Below, piece by piece: positions 61,928 to 64,000 of a stretch of DNA of 64,000 nucleotides. Within the stretch, counting starts at the first letter, position 1; each line of letters starts with the position of its first letter. The DNA is from Corynebacterium fournieri. GTDB lineage: Bacteria > Actinomycetota > Actinomycetes > Mycobacteriales > Mycobacteriaceae. Location: the NCBI RefSeq assembly GCF_030408775.1, contig NZ_CP047210.1, positions 496,001 through 560,000 of the forward strand, read 5' to 3'. The notes beneath the pieces are model-generated. The model had not been told where the DNA came from. It saw only the letters and a list, made by a program, of their open reading frames with translations, and did not search any database. The translations under genes and the position numbers were made by a program.

Positions 61928-63394
61928 TTAAAGTTCCGTGCCGTCTTCGCGGCCGTCGTCCTTGCCGTCGCCGTCTTCGCGCTTGAGCTGCGGGTTGTCG
62001 CGCAACTCCTGCTCGAGCTTGGCAAACTCGTCGTCGAAGTCGGTGTCCGGCTGGTCGTCCAGCAGCGTGTCAATGAACGCGGCGGGGTTGTCCAGGTGCT
62101 CTGCGGTGGGGAGGAAGTCCGGGTGGTTCCACACCTGGTCGCGCCGCTCGGTGCCGACGGCGGTGTCGATGCGGCGCCACAGCTCCGCAGCGTCGCGCGT
62201 GCGGGGCGCGCCGAGCTCGATGCCCACGATGTTGGCAAAGGCCTGCTCGGCAGAGCCGCCGGTGGCGCGGCGGCGAGTCCACGCTTCCGCCAACTGCGGC
62301 GTCGAGGGGATGCGCTCGCCCAGCGCCTCGGCCACCACCACGTCGACCCAGCCTTCGACAAGCGCGATGAGGGTTTCCAGGCGGGAGGTCGCCCCGGCGT
62401 TGCGGGTGCCCACGCGAGGGGAGAGGTCTTCGCCCTGCAAATTCTGCAGCGCTTCTTGGATCTGTTGCGGGTCGCCGCCTTCGAGGTTGAGGTTGCGGGC
62501 GATCTCCTCGATGTGCGAGGTGTCGATTTCCAGGCCCGCGGCGTACTCCTCGACGGAGGAGACGATGCGTTCCACCAGCCACGGCACGTGGCGGAACAGA
62601 CGCTGGCGCGCGGCCTCGCGGGCGGCGATGTAGACCATCACTTCCTGGCCCGCCAGGTCGAGGCCCTTGGAAATCTCGGCGATGTTGCGCGGCAGCAGCG
62701 CTGCGGTGCCGGCTGGGGCGACCGGCAAGCCGAAGTCCGTGCCGGTGAGCGCTTGTTGCGCCAGGTCGCCGAGGGCGTGGCCGAGCTTCATGCCAAATTG
62801 CATGGAGTTCATCTGGTTCATCATCCCAGCCATCGGGCCCATCATCTCGCGGGCCTGCTCTGGCATGTTGTCCAGCTGCGCGCGGTTCATGTGCTCCGCC
62901 ACGGGGTTGACCAGACGCTTCCACATCGGCATCGTCTGGTTGAGCCACTGCTCGGCGTTCCACGCCTTCGCGGTTGCGCCGCTGGCCGGCAGGTCGGTTG
63001 CCTCATCCAGCCACAGCTCCACCAGGCGCACGGACTCCTCCGCCGCGCGGGTGTCCGCGTCAGAGACGGGGTTGGCGCCCGCGATGCGCTGGCGCGCCAT
63101 CCGGGCCGCCAGCTCAAAGTTCACCGCGTCGCTCTTGTCCTGGGCGTTCATGGACGTGCCCATGCCGGAGAGCATCTGGCCGAGCTGGTTGAACATGTCC
63201 CCGAGGCCGCCCCCGCCTGCCGCACCGGATTTGCCCCCGCCGAAGCTTCCCCCGAAGCCGAACGCCGCAAACGGGTTGGACGCGTCGCCGCGGCCGTCGT
63301 TGTCGCGGCCGTTGCCGTCGCCACGTTTGTTGGCGTCGTTGTCGCCGTCGTCGTTCGAGTCGTTTGGAAAGGAGAAACCAAATCCGTTAGTCAT
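61928..63394 (-). CDS. DUF2342/zinc-dependent metalloprotease family protein
   Basis: 488 residues. N-terminal Asn/Asp/Gly-rich low-complexity stretch, then an alpha-helical body with YIAAREAARQRLFRHVPWL and ALVEGWVDVVVAEAL. Related proteins are annotated as zinc metalloproteases, but the segment that carries zinc-binding His in relatives has Trp here (EGWVDVV), so activity is doubtful. Resembles Rv3195. TATTCT sits 7 bases before ATG 63394, on the minus strand. Divergent from the PDZ protease gene. Confidence 0.8.
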   Translation of the reverse strand: MTNGFGFSFPNDSNDDGDNDANKRGDGNGRDNDGRGDASNPFAAFGFGGSFGGGKSGAAGGGGLGDMFNQLGQMLSGMGTSMNAQDKSDAVNFELAARMARQRIAGANPVSDADTRAAEESVRLVELWLDEATDLPASGATAKAWNAEQWLNQTMPMWKRLVNPVAEHMNRAQLDNMPEQAREMMGPMAGMMNQMNSMQFGMKLGHALGDLAQQALTGTDFGLPVAPAGTAALLPRNIAEISKGLDLAGQEVMVYIAAREAARQRLFRHVPWLVERIVSSVEEYAAGLEIDTSHIEEIARNLNLEGGDPQQIQEALQNLQGEDLSPRVGTRNAGATSRLETLIALVEGWVDVVVAEALGERIPSTPQLAEAWTRRRATGGSAEQAFANIVGIELGAPRTRDAAELWRRIDTAVGTERRDQVWNHPDFLPTAEHLDNPAAFIDTLLDDQPDTDFDDEFAKLEQELRDNPQLKREDGDGKDDGREDGTEL

Positions 63395-63401
63395 AGCCGC
63401 C

Positions 63402-63407
63402 AGAATA
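63402..63407 (-). promoter_or_regulatory. -10 box of the DUF2342 gene
   Basis: TATTCT on the minus strand, 7 bases before ATG 63394. Confidence 0.5.
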
Positions 63408-63470
63408 CAGCCAGCCTGACAGCTCATGGGTTCGCTGAGAGCTAGCAACGGAGTTTCAAGCGGCCTGCGC

Positions 63471-63476
63471 TAGAAT
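63471..63476 (+). promoter_or_regulatory. -10 box of the PDZ protease gene
   Basis: TAGAAT, 8 bases before ATG 63485. Confidence 0.5.
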
Positions 63477-63484
63477 CTGCGCCT

Positions 63485-64000
63485 ATGTCCAAAGCGCGCG
63501 AAGCACGGAACCGGCGGTGGTCGACACTGGTGTGGGGGTCCATTCCCGTGGTGCTGCTTGCGGGTGCGTTGACCGCAGACCACATCCCGGGCACCGATAT
63601 CCGCCTCACCGTCCCGTACGCGGCGGAGGGGCCGGGCCCCATGTTTGACACGCTCGGCGAGGTCGGCGGCGAGCCCGTGGTGGACGTCGTGGGCGCAGAA
63701 ACGCTCGATACCGGCGGCCAGCTCAACATGACCACGGTGTCGGTGCGCACGAACATGACGCTGGGCCAGGCCCTGGGGCGCTGGATTGCCACGGACGACA
63801 CCATCGTCCCGGTGGAGCAGATCATGCCGCCGGACTTGGACGAAGAGCAGGTGCGCGAAGCCAACCAGCAGGCCTTCGTCGCCTCGGAGGCGTCCGCCAC
63901 CGTCGCCGCCATGCACTACCTTGACCGCCCCACCACGGTCGCGGTCCACGACGTGGTGGAAGGCAGCGCGTCTGACGGCATCCTGCAGCCAGGGGACCTG
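63485..64000 (+). CDS. YlbL-type PDZ/Lon-like protease, 3' end cut by window
   Basis: First 172 residues only. A membrane helix (about 16-32, LVWGSIPVVLLAGALTA) is followed by VPYAAEGPGPMFDTLGEVGG and TTVSVRTNMTLGQALGRWI, typical of YlbL/Rv3194c proteins, which have a PDZ and an S16 (Lon-like) protease domain outside the membrane; both would lie past the window edge. VHDVVEGSASDGILQPGDL is the start of the PDZ domain. TAGAAT is 8 bases before ATG 63485. Confidence 0.85.
   Translation, partial: MSKAREARNRRWSTLVWGSIPVVLLAGALTADHIPGTDIRLTVPYAAEGPGPMFDTLGEVGGEPVVDVVGAETLDTGGQLNMTTVSVRTNMTLGQALGRWIATDDTIVPVEQIMPPDLDEEQVREANQQAFVASEASATVAAMHYLDRPTTVAVHDVVEGSASDGILQPGDL

Overview
The window is a high-GC actinobacterial chromosome segment, almost certainly from the genus Corynebacterium. 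The evidence is gene content and order: lcpA-wbbL-manC-whcD-pmmA-manA, tmk-mtrA-mtrB-lpqB-comF-hpf-secA, sigH-rshA-whcE, and adnA-adnB-K+ channel-nudC-uvrD2 follow, as I remember it, the arrangement of C. glutamicum and, in part, M. tuberculosis. WhiB-type regulators, mycothiol-type SigH/RshA, the actinobacterial micro-protein bL37 and many apparently leaderless genes agree with this. I cannot name the species. I see no prophage, insertion sequence, CRISPR array, rRNA or tRNA. About 58 genes are listed, two of them cut by the window edges.

Layout. 1-6.1 kb: a helicase and nuclease pair resembling AddA/AddB, on the minus strand. 6.2-16.2 kb: an RNase H-domain protein, a large catalase, biotin ligase, a PH-domain membrane protein, acetolactate decarboxylase, purK-purE, small envelope proteins and an AbgT transporter. 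16.3-25.4 kb: cell-envelope sugar genes (LCP ligase, WbbL rhamnosyltransferase, GDP-mannose pyrophosphorylase, phosphomannomutase, SIS-domain protein, phosphomannose isomerase) with whcD among them. 26.7-36 kb: tmk, the MtrAB-LpqB envelope and division signalling system, ComF-like protein, ribosome hibernation factor and SecA. 36-41.9 kb: HAD protein, RsgA, AroA, YedK, YbaK and the thiol-stress sigma factor SigH with its anti-sigma factor. 42-44.4 kb: an AT-rich repeat-bearing region before a surface metzincin, then bL37 and WhcE. 44.8-64 kb: RhlE helicase, small actinobacterial families, AdnAB, a K+ channel, NudC, UvrD2, a ThiF-like protein and several metallopeptidase-like proteins, ending in a PDZ protease.

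The genes group into three themes: mannose/arabinogalactan envelope synthesis under MtrAB and WhiB control; DNA end processing (AddAB-like pair, AdnAB, UvrD2, YedK); and redox stress (catalase, SigH-RshA, WhcE).

The most interesting signals are (1) a cluster of TGAACAATC operator-like repeats at 42.06-42.38 kb before a membrane-anchored metzincin; (2) a 22-bp perfect palindrome and three TGTGAC boxes at exact 9-bp spacing before whcD; (3) an in-frame Shine-Dalgarno plus GTG inside the K+ channel gene that could yield a free RCK domain; (4) two divergent promoters whose opposing -10 boxes overlap (aroA/yedK and ThiF-like/YgjP-like); and (5) an AddB-like subunit lacking both the P-loop and the iron-sulfur cysteines. 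None of these was tested computationally; all come from reading the sequence.
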